A DNA stretch of 64,000 bases from Guadua angustifolia (taxonomy: Eukaryota > Streptophyta > Magnoliopsida > Poales > Poaceae). Under the pieces are notes generated by a model. That model worked only from the letters and a program-made list of their open reading frames with translations, was not told the origin of the DNA and ran no database searches. Shown here in pieces: positions 32,521 through 43,800 of this stretch; the stretch's first letter is position 1; every line of letters starts with the position of its first letter. The DNA lies in assembly GCA_036346375.1 (NCBI GenBank), contig CM070511.1, positions 13,950,001-14,014,000 of the forward strand. The letters run 5' to 3'. The translations under genes and the position numbers were made by a program.

Positions 32521-33960
32521 GAATCGCTAGGCGGCCGACTTGAAACGTAGCCAAAATACCTGTTAGGCTCTTAAGTCCAGGGCAACATCCTAGAATTCCT
32601 ACAAAAACTGCACGCAGCTAACCACAAGCATTGGCGCAATGCGCATAAATTATATTAAACTTAGGCAAAAATGACCTCAAAATATAAGAATCTGTATCTA
32701 AGTACAGAATAATTTCACCGTCAAAGTCTTATGCAAGGTTGCCATTGGCCTAAACCATACGGACTTAGGTCCTCGTGATCTCTTTGAATGGTGCCCTAGT
32801 GTGGCGCGAAGATAATAAGTTCGAGTGATTTTGGCCTGAGCGACCGAACGGTGACAACCGGTGATGAGAGCCAACCCGAGGTGTACGAGCCGTGTCTCGA
32901 GTACCGTGCCAAACTTACACTCTGGTCACTTAACCTTGCTAGACGCTCACACTGAAGACTTTCCTTTTATCACCAAGGAGCCATCGGGCTTACGACGCCC
33001 GTGATAACCATGCATAATTTGATCAATTTTAGCATATGCATAAACAAACAATTGAGAGTGTTACTTGAAACACTTATTTGGTTTATAACTTAGCGTTAGG
33101 CGACGATCGGGCCTTGAGCGACCAGCCCCAAGCGGCAGGCGACAAATGAGTCTTGAGCGACCTTGCCCCCAATGCTGGCGACGATCGAGTCTTGAGCGAC
33201 CAGGCCCCCCAAGCTGAAGCGTCGATCGGATACCTCATGCAATAACAAATTCCTTTTCTTTCGACATGAGGCGAGCCTTAAGATTTTGCCCTCACGCATA
33301 AATGCAGCTATTGCAAGGCGGATAAATATCATGGGGTGCATAAAACATAAATCCCAACAACATAAGTGCATGCATGGGATAATATTGGTTCACTTGTTTT
33401 GGCTTCCATGTCGCCGTTTTTTCAAAACATGGCCCAAGACAATGTCTTGATAAGGCAGCGAACTCCCTGGAAGGATAGTAGACTGCGGCACTTGTGGGGA
33501 CGACCAAATGTGATTCCGAGAGCCAACCCGGCGTCTGAGACCACATTTAAGCCTTTGTGCGGATCCGCTTTCTGGTTGCTCGTCCTTAGCCAGCACATAC
33601 ATTAGGCATAATTACGAACCAACAAGGGATAGCCAAAACCCGGGGACCAATAGCACCCATGTAGCAAACCGTCCCGTAGGACACAAAAAGAGGAGTAATG
33701 ACGAAGTCAAAAATTCTCAAGATAGTAACATTATTAAAAACCAATGACCGCCGATTAGCTGGGGGACAAGTCCATCCCGGGGCTGATCAAAACGAACCAT
33801 CTGATACTTACAGTTTTTCATGGATAAAACTTTCGCAACAACACCACATTGTAGGAATTCGCCAATTCTCGGCCATCCTCGATGGCTACTTAGGACCGCC
33901 GAGATACCGAGACCACCTTAAAGGGGCCCTCCCACCGGGGAGACAGCTTATGTAACCCAG
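32521..33960 (-). other. Non-coding spacer of the minus-strand Tat element
   Basis: No coding is evident. On the minus strand a block around 32930 with TTTGGCACGGTACTCGAG and TACACCTCGGGTTGG matches blocks in the spacer of the plus Tat copy (44840-44880 and 45430-45480, GGCACGGTG...CACACCTCGGTCC). This shows homologous spacers. A three-copy 39-bp tandem repeat lies at 33099-33215. Confidence 0.6.
33099..33215. repeat. 39-bp tandem repeat, three units
   Basis: Units begin GGCGAC at 33099, 33138 and 33177 and share the core CTTGAGCGACC followed by GCCCC. The period is exactly 39 bp. The repeat lies in the Tat spacer between integrase and the lost LTR. Tandem repeats in this position are known for Tat/Ogre-type elements and can seed satellites. 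Confidence 0.85.
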
Positions 33961-34747
33961 CATGCGCCTGAACTCTGCGCAAGACCAAGTCACCCACTGC
34001 TAGTGTTCTCTCAGAAACCCGGGTGGCATGGTATCGCTGAGGTTTTTGCTGGTGTCGGGCGGCACGAAGGCGGCCCGGCCACTGAACTTCTTCCAGAGGT
34101 TGACATCTTCTTCTTTGGATATCTTCGTGGCCTTCCTCGCTGAAAAGCCGAGATCTTGCGGAGAGCCAAACGACTCGGAGGGAGAAGCGACCGCTCCATA
34201 CACCAAGAAGAAAGGCGTCTCGCTAGTAGCCCGACTGGACGTGGTACGAAGCGACCACAGCACAGCCGGAAGTTCTTCAATCCATCGCGCCCCCCCCGCT
34301 TGTGGAGTCGATCAAACGCTCTTGTCTTGAGACCCTTCAATACTAATGCATTGGCACGCTCAGCTTGACCATTGCTGTTAGGGTGGGCAATCGAAGCAAA
34401 GCATACTTTGGTGCCCATCTCATCACAGAACTCCAGAAATGCCGCACTGGTGAACTGAGTTCCATTGTCGGTGATGATGCGGTTGGCGACTCCAAAACGG
34501 GTGAATATTCCATGCATGAATTTGACAATGAAATGAAGCCGTGATGGCACGCTTCGCTTCAACCGACACACTTAGTGAATTTGTCGATGGCGGCGAAGAG
34601 GTGGGTGAAGCCCCACAGTGGCCAGCGAGACGGACCGGGATATCTAGCCCCGGACGCGAACGGCCAAGAGAGCGGGATGGTTTGCAGGGCTTGGGCTGGT
34701 CGGTGGACTTGCCTGGCGAAGAATTGACAAGGTTCGCATGTCCTCAC
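33961..34747 (-). pseudogene. Integrase (Tat, minus copy), frame-broken
   Basis: 34011-34571 carries FGVANRIITDNGTQF (second catalytic Asp) and NSNGQAERANALVLKG (catalytic Glu). 34559-34747 carries the zinc-finger half (CEPCQFFARQVHRPAQ) and AAIDKFTKC, with the first catalytic Asp block lost in a frame slip. 34000-34263 holds a piece of the C-terminal domain (TPFFLVYGA). Gene order and wording parallel the plus copy at 43506-44591. Multiple small indels prevent function. Confidence 0.75.
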
Positions 34748-36126
34748 CAGCTCACAAGCATCCTGGAGGGCAGTAGGCCAATAAAATCCTTGGCGAAACG
34801 CTTTGCGGCGGCGTTACGGACATATGGCTCCCTTTGCGCCTCCATGGATATCGAGAGAGCGCTCCCCTTTTCCCGAGTGATGCACTTCAGTAGAATTCCA
34901 TTTCTACTCTGGCGGTATAAGTCCCCATCCACCAGAGTATAGCATTTGGCCTTACGTACTATTTTCTCAGCTGATGCATCATCGTCGGGGATCACTTGGT
35001 CCCGCAGGAAGGTTAGGATCGGATCCATCCATTGATTTTCCCTGCCAAGTGTGGCGAGCACTCGGTGTTCGCCCGGGTACTTTGCTGGGCCAGGCATTTC
35101 CCCTGGCGCTGCATTGGCAGCACCGCCGCCTTCCCTCCCGGACCTGGGGGCTGAGACGAACGCACTGCCTTCCCTCCTTGAACTGGAGGCTGTGGCAGCA
35201 ACGCCGCCTTCCCCGCCTGAGCCGGAGGCCTCGACAGCCATACCATCGTCCCCACCTGAATTGGGGGCTGCGACAGTGACACCATCATTCCCATCTGAAC
35301 CATGGGCTGTAATGGACGGTTGCGATAATCTTTCTTCGAAGACCCCGACCGGGACAGAAGCCTTCGAGGATGCAACCTGCGAAAGCCCATCCGCAAGGTG
35401 ATTATCACGTCGGGGGATATGAGTATATCCCAATCCCTCAAAGCGCCGCTCCATTTTCCTAACCTCCGCCAAGTACGCCGCCATGGTGGGGTCAGGGCAT
35501 TGAAATTCCTTCCTCGCTTGATTGATGACTAGCAGGGAGTCGCCTTTGACTTGAAGACGCCGGATACCTAGCGCCGAAGCAATACGCAACCCTGCCAGCA
35601 AACCTTCATACTCGGCAATGTTATTAGTAGCTTTAAAATCAAGAGCAACAACATACTGGAGCACGTCACCAGTCGGGGAGACTAGAACAACACCAGCCCC
35701 TGCGCCCTCCAATCTGAACGAACCATCAAAAAATAAGGTCCAGGGAGGCGACGCAGGGGCTTCTTCCGCTTCAAGAGTGGCGGGAGTCTACTCAGCAATG
35801 AACTCCGCTAGCTTTTGACTTTTGATGGCAGTGCGGGGAACAAACTTAAGATTGAACTCTCCCAGTTCCACTGACCATTTGGCAATGCGACCTTCTGCTT
35901 CACGGTTGAACAAAATTTCTCGCAATGGATAGGCTGTAACCACAGTAACTTCTCGCCCTTGGAAATAATGCAAGAACTTCCTAGACGCCATCGAGCGCAT
36001 CTGACATTTTACGAGCTTGGGGATATCGAGTTTCCGCTTCATGCAACACCTTCTTGACGTAATAAAGGCGCTTGGACACCTTCCTCTCCGCCACCAACCA
36101 CAGCTGACCACTTGGGGTAGCGACAA
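34744..36126 (-). pseudogene. Dual RNase H region (Tat, minus copy)
   Basis: 35788-36126 covers the end of the retroelement RNase H and connector (YFQGREVTVVTAYPL, REAEGRIAKWSVELGEFNL). 34744-35712 contains a second RNase H of the archaeal-like type (NNIAEYEGLLAGL, VKGDSLLVINQ, IPRRDNHLADGLS). A second RNase H is a feature of the plant Tat lineage. After it comes a 13-residue repeat linker (35119-35313). The Asp of the first catalytic motif lies just upstream of this frame (ahead of MEGAGAG), separated by a frame slip. Confidence 0.8.
35119..35313 (-). repeat. 39-bp coding minisatellite, five units, in the RNase H-integrase linker
   Basis: Within the 34744-35712 frame, residues 134-198 form five 13-residue units of the type VAAPNSGGDDGMA, VEASGSGGEGGVA, VSAPRSGREGGGA. 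The plus Tat copy has only three such units at the homologous place (43152-43268). Unit length is kept at 39 bp, preserving the frame. Confidence 0.8.
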
Positions 36127-36246
36127 TATCTAAAGCAATGGTTCACCTTGCGTAGGGGAGACCAACCTTTGGAGGAGAGGTAAGTGCCGCTTCAAGTCTT
36201 CAAAGGCCTTCGAGCCTCATCACCCACTCAAAATGATTAGTTTTCT

Positions 36247-36980
36247 TCAATAGCTTGAATAGGGGTAGGCTCCTTTCTCCCAATCGGACAATGAATAAGC
36301 CCAAGGGAGGCTAGGCGACCACCAAACATTGAACTGTTTGAGCCGTCTTTGGCGCTTCATGTGCTCAATCGCCGCTATCTTATCCTGATTGGCTTCAATC
36401 CCGGTTGGATACCAAGAACCCCAATAATTTGCCGGAGGGAACTCCGAACACACACTTCTCTGGATTTAACTTCAAGCAATTCTTCCGAAGAATGGAGAAG
36501 GTTTCCTCCAGGTCTCGAATCAAGACTTCACCTTCTTTGACTTTCACTACAAAATCATCAACATATACTTCAAGGTTCGTCCTATCGTGAATGAAAAGTA
36601 ATGTGCATAGCACGCTGGTAAGTGGATCCGAAGATTCTTTAAACCAAAAGGCATCCTAATATAACAATAAACACCCATAGGGGTTACAAAAGCAGTTTTT
36701 TCTTCATCCTCCACCGCCATATTAATTTGATGGTACCCAGAGTATGCATCCAGAAAGCATAATAATTCACAACCTGCCGTAGAGTCAACAATAAGGTCAA
36801 CTCGCGGCAAGGGATAGGGATCCTTCGGGCAAGCTTTGTTGAGGTCGGTGAAGTCGACACACATTCGCCACTTCCCGTTGGATTTTTTGATGAGCACAGG
36901 ATTGGCAAGCCACTCAGGGTGAGTGACCTCCCTGATGATCCCTGCGCCCAATAATTTCTCCACCTCCTGCCGAATAGCAT
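36247..36980 (-). pseudogene. Reverse transcriptase (Tat, minus copy)
   Basis: 36547-36963 encodes GIIREVTHPEWLANPVLIKK, MCVDFTDLNKACPKDPYPLP, CFLDAYSGYHQINM (catalytic Asp) and IRMPFGLKN. A slip follows, and 36395-36613 continues with the YVDDFVVKVK active site and NCLKLNPEKCVFGV. A later piece (36247-36453) reads RLKQFN with Gln as CAG where the plus copy has TAG (42117). RT would be functional in motif content but is split by frame slips. Confidence 0.8.
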
Positions 36981-36999
36981 CTTGCCGCTCCGGAGCTTG

Positions 37000-37760
37000 C
37001 CGCCGGATCTTTTGCGAACGAGGCGCGCTTGAGCGCGTTAAAGCGGTGCTCGATCACCTCCTAGGGTTCCGGTCATATCGGACGGTTGCCGTGCAAACAC
37101 GTCGGAATTACACCGGAGGAAGGTGATGAGCGCATCTTCCTATTTGGCGCTGAGGCTGGCGCCAATGTTGACAGTTTTACGGGACTCGCTCTCGCTCAGG
37201 GCAACCACCTTAACCTCACCAGCAGAGCCAGCGAGGTAGCGTGTCGGAACTGAGGGCTCCGGCGGCAAAGCATCAAGCCTTTCGGGACAAGTGGCGGCAC
37301 TCATATCAAGCGCAAACTTATGACAAATGCAGCTTCAGTGATCCACTCGAATGGTTATGGGGCGTGCAGTTCTCGCATCTTCACCACCATATATGCATAA
37401 TGGGTCACCGCCATGAACTTGGCGATGACGGTCGGCCAAGCAAAGCATTGTAGGGGAGATCAAAATCAGTGACTTCAAAGTTCACCAACTCGGTACGATA
37501 ATTATCCTTTTCTCCAAAAGTGACAGGAGACCTTTTGCCCACGGGATTACACTAACCCCGGAGCTATTCCAAAGAAAGGCAACGACGGATGGAGATCCTG
37601 CCGCGGGATTTGAAGAGCCAGAAATGCCGTAGAGGATAAGATACTGAGAGAACTCCCTCCATCCACCAACACACGACCCAGCCGGACATTCCGGACTGTG
37701 GGCGACACCACAATCGAGAGATGTCCAGGGCTGGGGGTGCAATCAGGGTGGTCAGCCTAA
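37000..37760 (-). pseudogene. Protease and protease-RT connector (Tat, minus copy)
   Basis: On the minus strand about 37630-37655 reads VLVDGGSSLSIL, the aspartic protease active-site motif in the D-G-G-S-S form usual for Tat elements. Downstream the connector reads ASLSAK, then TAG (37140-37142), then EDALITFL. The same amber is at the homologous place in the plus copy. Frame slips lie around 37250-37450. Confidence 0.7.
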
Positions 37761-39434
37761 CTGAAGATGATCGTCTCCTCCGACCACTTCAGCATCCGAC
37801 GCGACCCTGAGCTTGGCCCCGCTGCACACACCTCCCTCTTCAACCGCTTGCAAGCGGTATTAGAGCGAAGGGCGGACGAACCACCATAGTTATACGCCAA
37901 GGTATGATCCGCCTGCTGGAAAGACAGCGGGGAGGGGTCTTCACCACGATCATCATCACGAGGGCGGCGTTCCTTGATCCGCCGCTCCACCATTCTATCC
38001 ACGACCTGGCAATTGTCCAGATCATGGGTATCAGTTCGATGAATCGGGCACCAAGGCCCTCTTCGTTCCGCCATGATGATCGTTCCCACGATCATGGCGG
38101 TTATCGCGCCGGCCCCGCGACCATCGCACCGATCCGGCGATCATCACGCCGATCACGGCCGTTGCCGCGCTGATCCTGGCGGCGGCGCTCGGCGACCGAG
38201 TCATCAGCGGTCGCGCTCGGCGTAAGACCGCCGGGTCTCTCTGCCTCACGCTTCGCGTCTTCTTGCTTAAGCGGACCGGAACCCTTGAGGTTCGGCTTCA
38301 TCCTGCCTCGGCCACCACAGGGACGGATCCGGGCCCCTCGCCTCTGCGGCCAGCGCGCACTTGTGTGCGAGGAAAATAGCTTCGAGGTGGAGCCGATGGT
38401 ATGGGTGGCCATCGTCTCCTTCATTTTGCGATCATGACGCCTCTTGGCGATGGCGACCGATTGCTTCAAATATGGGGAATCGTGTTGCGGCAATGGCGGA
38501 ACCGCCGGATAAAATCACGCAGCGACTCCCCTTATCTTTGTTCTTGGGCATGCAGATCATCCTCCACGCCGCATTTGCTGAAGGAGCCACGGAAGTTAGC
38601 GACAAAGAGGCCACAGTTCCTCCCACGAGTGCACCGACCTTGCGGGAGGTTTAACAACCAAACAGGCAGAACACGTCAAGGCCGTCGAAATAATTGGCCA
38701 TAACCTTTCCGGACCGCGCCGCCGTACCACCGTTGTATAAATTTGCAAAAACTCCTCCGGATTGGTAGTGCGTCGTAACTTTCTATAGATCTTGCTAAAC
38801 TTTTTCGGCCCTCCACACTACAGTAACACGGGAGAACGCTCGATACCCAACGCCATAAACAAAGCCGGCGCGCTGCGGGGCTCGGCCGAGAGCGAAATAG
38901 GACTCTCCGTGAGTCTGAGGAACTTCCATCTTGGAGGCCACCCATTTGCAGCGCCCTGCTCTTGGCCGGGCGGCGTGGCTTCTGGCCGCTGGTCATTGCT
39001 CGCCGGTGGGCCGTCAAGATGACTCCTTAGGTCCCCACGGTTCCTTTCGAATCGGGACCGGCACAGTCGCCTCCTCCTGTACCCTGCCCACCGGCACGGG
39101 CGCTGCCACACTGCGGTGGAGCCTGCGAGCCCCTAGCCAGCGCCGAAGCCCTACCAGTTGGGCCGCACCAACAAGGCCGGCAAGATCCCGCAACCACGGA
39201 GTGGCCGGGGAGTCTCCTGCAAGCTCCACCGAGGTGGTCGAGAGAAGACGGCGGCATGCTGGTCTGAGCCGGTGGCGCTTCCATGGCCACCGGCGTCGCC
39301 GGATGCCCCACCGCCGCACGGAGCATCGCCAAGACACCTGCGGTGGAAGCGGCGAGTCTTGCAATCGGCAGATTGCGGGACACACTCTGAATATGGTCAG
39401 ACTCTTCTCCTTCACGATCTTTCGAACTCTCCAT
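37757..39434 (-). pseudogene. gag (Tat, minus copy), frame-broken
   Basis: Starts MESSKDREGEESDHIQS near 39434, about 90 bp below the LTR. Conserved core pieces follow: KIYRKLRRTTNPEEFLQIY near 38760 and SPYLKQSVAIAKRRHDRKM near 38450. An Arg-rich region comes next (38101-38250), then WCPIHRTDTHDLDNCQVVDR (about 38040), a C..H...H....C cluster typical of the Tat gag C-terminus in place of the CCHC knuckle. Many frames overlap in this GC-rich DNA, and the true one changes several times. Gag would form the particle shell. Confidence 0.65.
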
Positions 39435-39499
39435 CTCCGGATGCCTGAATCGAAGGAAAACACCAAAACTTCATGGGAGATGATCGGAAAAATCAACTA

Positions 39500-39522
39500 C
39501 AAGCCCCTACCTGGCGCGCCCC
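39500..39522 (-). promoter_or_regulatory. Probable primer-binding site of the minus Tat element
   Basis: Immediately after the LTR end on the minus strand lies GGCGCGCCAGGTAGGGGC, a string I associate with the primer site of grass Tat elements. The exact tRNA is not resolved from sequence alone. Confidence 0.55.
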
Positions 39523-40592
39523 TGTCGGCGTATTCCACCTGACAGGCCCAAGTCTACAAACTGGGTTTAGTTCGATAGGGGGGTGGCTTTGGTAATTGGC
39601 TAACCCTAGCAGAGGGAAACCCCAGTACCTCTCACACTAACGAATCCTAGTGCCTCTTCAAGTCGATGAACACACCGATTTTACCCAGGTTCAGGCCCCC
39701 CTCAAAGAAGGGTAACAGCCTTACGTCCTGCCTGATTTTGGATTGAGTATTTTGGATTTGGTTACAGAGCTTGCTGGTGACCAGCTCTTCTGTTGAGTCT
39801 ATCTTTTTCCTCTCTCTTTTTCTTCCTCTCCTCCTCCTTCCCCCCCGCCTCTCCTCTACGCTCTCAAGTGCCCTTATATGCACGAGCTTACACGAGTCAA
39901 ATGGGGGAGGGATGTCATCATGCTTATCTTACATGCATTTACTACACCTTTATGCGCTGTCCCGTTCCTTGGCGCTAATTAATGCCAAGCATGCCTTAGC
40001 TCGGTTCTTAGGAATGTGACCCTTCTGCCACGGGTAGGTGTGAGGTGTCGAGAGCAGGCTTATGTGAGAATTCCTTGGGACCGACATGCATGGTACAAGC
40101 GAGCTCGTCTCGACACGATGCGGCATGGCGAAAAACTTCAGGATGAAGCCACCGCATTCCACCCTTTTGCATGGCAGCGAAACAAACGAGGTATGCTCGC
40201 CCGCATGCCACGTGGGCTGGACGCCGGCCGAGCAGGGCGTGGTCGCCCATCTACTCGCCCGCGCACCACGTGGACCGGCACCGGTGGCCGGGCGTGCTTT
40301 CCCAATCGCCGCCAAAGCCGCCACGTGGTGGGCGCCGCGGCAGCGTGTAGCTCACCTTTCGCCGCGCCACCCGTGGGCGGCACCGATGGGCTGGGCGTGC
40401 TCGCCAATCGCTTGCGCCAGTACCACGTGATCGGGCGCCGGGCGGCAGTGTGGTCGCCCACACTGCCGCCCGCGCGCCCGTGGTCGATATCTGTAGGCGG
40501 GTGTAAACACCCACCCGCCTACTAGACCGCCATGTGGGCCACGCGCGCTTCTGTGCGGCGAAGAGGGTACCCTGGTGTATAGCACGCCGACA
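39523..40592 (-). repeat. 5' LTR of the minus Tat element (1070 bp)
   Basis: On the minus strand it begins TGTCGGCGTGCTATACACC (40592) and ends AATACGCCGACA (39523). The start parallels the plus-copy LTR (TGTCGGTGTACTTTGCACC at 46578). A TATA box (CATATAAGGG, minus) lies at 39871-39880. GC-rich frames at 40008-40585 are chance frames in the U3 part. Confidence 0.85.
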
Positions 40593-40864
40593 GTTCTAGA
40601 TCTACATAATCCTCAGGTACCTGATATCATTTTGAGTATTTGCATTCATTTAGATTGTTGAAAATTTGTAGAGATTTAAAATCTCACTTCGAGGTTCACA
40701 GTCCGGACTATCCAGACAAATTCCCTGGATAGTCCGGACATACCGGAGTATCCGGACAAAAACTCCGGACACTCCGGGCTCAGACCCTCGGGAGATTTTA
40801 TTTTGTTGCAAATTTTTTAATCCGCCTATTCACCCCCCTCTAGGCGACATCACCGGTCCTTTCA
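40593..40864 (+). repeat. Tail of a probable Copia (SIRE-like) LTR
   Basis: The segment carries repeated TCCGGA motifs (40703-40790) and ends with CGCCTATTCACCCC, TCTAGGCGACATC and CCTTTCA. This is a termination pattern I know from grass SIRE/Maximus LTRs. It is wedged between the LTR of the minus Tat element and the broken start of the plus Tat element. Only the last 270 bp of the LTR is present and no Copia coding follows. Confidence 0.5.
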
Positions 40865-40865
40865 G

Positions 40866-43800
40866 TATGGCGTAGCCCCGGGGCCTAGCATTATCCCCCT
40901 GGGCTAGGTGCGCCTTCCCGTTACCTTTGGAGAGAAAAGCAACTTTCGTACGGAGCTAGTCGACTTCGAGGTCGCTGATTTCGACCTCCCGTACAATGCC
41001 ATACTTGGCCGACCGGCTTTGGCCAAGTTTATGGCGGCAACCCACTACGGCTACGCGGTGGTGAAGATGCCAGGAACTAGTGGTCCCATAACCATCCAGG
41101 TGGACATGTCAGAGGCTTTGCGTTAGCATAAGCACGCACTAGACCTGGCCGGAGCAACCTATGGGATGCCGGCAGATGCCGCCTTCCCAGGAACCCCTCG
41201 GGCGCAGACCCGTACCTCGCCTGGCTCGCCCAGTGAGGTAAAGGAGGTCTCCTTGAGTGCGGGTAGACCCGGGAAGTCTGTCTTCATCGGCGCTAGCCTC
41301 AACGCCAAATAGGAAGACGCGCTCATCACCTTCCTCCAGTCTAATTCCGACGTGTTCACCTGGCAACCGTCTGATATGACTGGGGTCCCCAGGGAGGTGA
41401 TCGAGCACCGACTGGCTACGCTCCCGGAGGTGCGCCCAGTTCGCCAAAAAATTCGGCGTCAGGCACCAGAGCGTTAGGACGCCATTCGGGAGGAGGTAGA
41501 GAAGCTGTTGAGCACAGGGATTATTCGGGAAGTCTCTCATCCTAAGTGGCTTGCTAACCCTGTGCTTGTCAAGAAGTCCAATGGGAAGTGGCGAATGTGC
41601 GTCCATTTTATCGACCTTAACAAAGCCTGCCCGAAGGACCCTTACCCCTTGCCGCGCATCGACCTCATCGTTGATTCTACTATGGGATGTGAGCTGCTAT
41701 GCTTTACGGATCGCACTCGGGTACCATCAGTTAGCATGGCGAAAGAAGATGAAGATAAATTTTGTGACACCCATGGCGTTCTTCGTTATGTCAGAATGGC
41801 CTTTGGGTTGAAAAATGCTGGTTCCACTTACCAGCGCGCTATGCACACTACTTTTCGTCCGCAAATAGGGCGCAACTTGGAAGTGTATGTCGACGATCTG
41901 GTCGTGAAAGTGAAGAAGAGCGAAGATCTGATTGAAGAACTGGAGGAAACTTTCGCCAACCTTCGGAAGAATTGTTTGAAGCTCAACCCTGAGAAGTGCG
42001 TCTTTGGCGTATCCTCCGGGAAACTGTTAGGGTTTCTTGTGTCCGGGCGGGGCATAGAGGTCAATCTTGACAAGATAGCGGCTATCGAGCATATGAAGCC
42101 GCCTATTCGACTCAAGTAGGTGCAATGCCTGGCCGGTCGCCTGGCCTCCCTCGAGTAGTTTATCGCCCGATTGGGAGAGAGAAGCCTGCCCCTTTTCAAG
42201 CTGTTGAAAAAGACGAACTATTTTGAGTGGACTGAGGAGGCTCAACAAGCATTTGAAGATTTAAAGCAATACCTCTCCTCCCCACCAGTGCTCGTCTCCC
42301 CTCAGCCTAGTGAGCCATTGCTCCTATACATTGCTGCAACCCCTGCAGTGGTGAGTGCAGTACTGGTAGCGGAGAGGGAAGGTATTTAGAAGCCAGTCTA
42401 TTACATCAGCAAGGTGTTACATGAAGCGGAGACTAGATACCCGCAAGCGCAGAAGATGCTGTATGCCGTCCTGGTGGCGTCCAGAAAGCTGCGACATTAC
42501 TTTCAAGGACGAGAAATTATAGTGGTCACATCCTACCCTCTACAAGAAATCCTTCACAATCGAGAAGCAGAGGGTCGTATCGCCAAGTGGTCGGTGGAGT
42601 TGGGAGAATTCTATCTCAAATTTGTTCCCCGCACCGCCATCAAGAGTCAGAAGCTGGCGGAGTTCATTAGCGAGTGGACTCCCGCCGCTCCTGAAGCAGA
42701 GGTAGCACCCGCGTCTTCTCCTTGGACCTTGTTCTTTGATGGTTCTTTCAGATTAGAAGGCGCAGGGGCTGGAGTGGTCCTAGTCTCCCCAACTGGTGAC
42801 ATCCTCCAATATGTGGTCGTCCTCGACTTTAAGGCCACCAACAATGTTGCTGAGTACGAAGGCCTGCTGGCGGGGCTACGCGTTGCCTCAGCATTAGGCG
42901 TCCGACGCCTCCAGGTTAAAGGCGACTCCCTGCTAGTCATTAACCAAGCGCGGAAGGAATTCCAGTGCTCTGATCCTACCATGGCCGCCTACCTGGCAGA
43001 GGTGAGGAAAATGGAGCGCCATTTCAAAGGATTGGGATGTATTCATATTCCTCGGCGCGATAATCATCTGGCAGACGAGCTTTCACAGCTTGCATCATCA
43101 AGAGCCTCTGCTCCGGTCGGGGTCTTCGAGGAAAGACTCTCTCGGCCGTCCGTCGTTACCCCCACTCCTTGTGAGGAGGACGCCTCTTCCGTCGTTACCC
43201 CCGCTCCACGCGGGAACGACGGCCCAACTGTTATTGCCCCTACTTTACGCGGGGAAAACGGCGGTGCTGCCAATGTAGCACCCGGGGAAAAGCCCGACCC
43301 AACTGAGTACCCGGGCGATCACCGTGTGATCGCCACTCTTGGCTGGGAAGGCCAATGGATGAATCCCATCCTAGCCTTCTTGCGAGACCAAGAGGTCTCC
43401 GACGATGACGCTTGTGCTGAAAGGATAGCACGAAAGGCTAGGTGCTACACCCTGGTGGATGGGGACCTATACCGCTGAAGCAGAAACGGAATCCTCCTGA
43501 AATGAGTCACTCGGGAAGAGGGGAGCGCCCTGCTCTCTGATATTCATGGAGGCATGTGCGGGAGCCATATGTCCGGCCGGACGCTTGTCGGCAAAGCATT
43601 CCGCCAAGGATTTTATTGGCCTACTGCCCTCCAGGATGCTTGCGAGCTGGTAAAGAGGTGTGAAGCATGTCAATTCTTCACCAAGCAAACTCATCGGCCA
43701 GCCCAAGCTTTGCAAACCATTCCGCTCTCTTGGCCGTTCGCGGTCTGGGGGCTAGACATCCTGGGCCCGTTCCTGCGGGCCACGGGGAGCTTCACCCACT

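Larger units (their letters stand above)
32521..40592 (-). mobile_element. Ty3/gypsy Tat-lineage retrotransposon, 3' LTR missing
   Basis: On the minus strand the order is 5' LTR (39523-40592), gag (about 37760-39434), protease, RT, RNase H, second RNase H, integrase (to about 33960), and a long non-coding spacer with repeats (33960 down to about 32520). No second LTR could be found left of the spacer, so the element is truncated there; the left limit is approximate. Pol is frame-broken many times. Its protein order and the pol-to-LTR spacer match the plus-strand copy at 40865-47619, which lies in the opposite direction only 270 bp away. Confidence 0.8.

Noticed and set aside
40008..40585. Several 70-169 codon ORFs on both strands
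   Set aside because: They sit within the U3 part of the minus Tat LTR (39523-40592), and overlapping frames on both strands point to composition rather than coding.
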